DNA from: Syntrophomonadaceae bacterium
Lineage (GTDB): Bacteria; Bacillota; Dethiobacteria; DTU022
Length of the DNA: 13,907 nt
Direction of reading: 5' to 3'
NCBI GenBank assembly: GCA_007129055.1
Contig: SKWE01000065.1
Span: 1 to 13,907, forward strand
Under the pieces are notes generated by a model. The model did no database searches, was not told the DNA's origin, and was given only the letters and a program-made list of their open reading frames with translations. Of the stretch, positions 13,684 to 13,907 are shown one piece after another. A program made the position numbers and the translations under genes. Numbering within the stretch: position 1 is the stretch's first letter; the number at the start of each line of letters is the position of its first letter.

Positions 13684-13712
13684 TTGACTTTTATAATTAG
13701 CTTTTGTATACT
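13684..13712 (+). promoter_or_regulatory. Sigma-A promoter of the tRNA cluster
   Basis: TTGACT (13684-13689), a 17-base spacer and TATACT (13707-13712) each differ from consensus at one base. The start of transcription would fall about seven bases before the first tRNA, which is the usual position for a strong stable-RNA promoter. Confidence 0.8.
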
Positions 13713-13725
13713 TATTTATGCACAT

Positions 13726-13802
13726 GGAGCTGTGGTGTAGTTGGTTAACATATCGGCCTGTCAAGCCGAAGACCGCGGGTTCGAGTCCCGTCAGCTCCGC
13801 CA
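13726..13802 (+). tRNA. tRNA-Asp (anticodon GTC)
   Basis: 77 bases including an encoded CCA. The acceptor stem GGAGCTG pairs with CAGCTCC. The anticodon arm is TCGGC-CTGTCAA-GCCGA, with anticodon GTC. The T arm carries TTCGAGT. All arms fold without mismatches beyond one G-T pair in the T stem. Confidence 0.96.
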
Positions 13803-13806
13803 TGTG

Positions 13807-13882
<76 letters not shown>

Positions 13883-13886
13883 GTCT

Positions 13887-13907
13887 GCGGGAGTAGCTCA
13901 GTGGTAG
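13887..13907 (+). tRNA. tRNA-Gly, 5' part only (cut by right edge)
   Basis: GCGGGAG followed by TAGCTCAGTGGTAG is the acceptor strand and D arm typical of bacterial tRNA-Gly, starting four bases after tRNA-Phe. The anticodon lies outside the window, so the identity rests on the 5' sequence only. Confidence 0.7.

Overview
The window looks like chromosomal DNA from an anaerobic, low-to-mid GC Firmicute of the Clostridia type. This rests on strong GGAGG-type ribosome binding sites, many AMP-forming acyl-CoA ligase genes, a Rex redox repressor, a MnmM/YtqB-type tRNA methylase and a single-subunit long-chain prenyl diphosphate synthase. A syntrophic or carboxylate-oxidising relative (Syntrophomonas/Desulfotomaculum-like) is plausible, but this is inference. 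I see no phage, insertion sequence or CRISPR array.

Layout. Positions 1-2847 are read leftward: a CBS-domain protein cut by the left edge, a long-chain-type acyl-CoA ligase, and a DUF456 membrane protein. Positions 3101-8083 are read rightward and form the most distinctive block: a small two-helix membrane subunit, an ActP-like sodium/solute symporter, then two tandem, divergent relatives of phenylacetate-CoA ligase. A stem-loop separates transporter and ligases, and a strong hairpin closes the block. The logical reading is uptake of a carboxylic acid followed by its activation to an acyl-CoA or acyl-adenylate. Both ligases have unusual active-site motifs, and the second has lost the residues expected at two catalytic positions, so it may be a partner or modified enzyme rather than an ordinary ligase.

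Positions 8171-9807 hold a self-contained two-component unit with its own promoter and terminator: a soluble PAS histidine kinase and a single-domain response regulator. Positions 9841-13637 hold a co-directional housekeeping group: a radical SAM protein, a DUF503/YlxP-like protein, MnmM, a heptaprenyl-type diphosphate synthase and Rex. The prenyl synthase has no ATG, GTG or TTG that would keep its conserved N-terminus, so a CTG start at 11948 is proposed.

The right end (13684-13907) is the beginning of a tRNA cluster (Asp, Phe, and a Gly cut by the edge) behind a near-consensus sigma-A promoter. Start codons were reassigned for the histidine kinase (8262), the prenyl synthase (11948) and Rex (12942).
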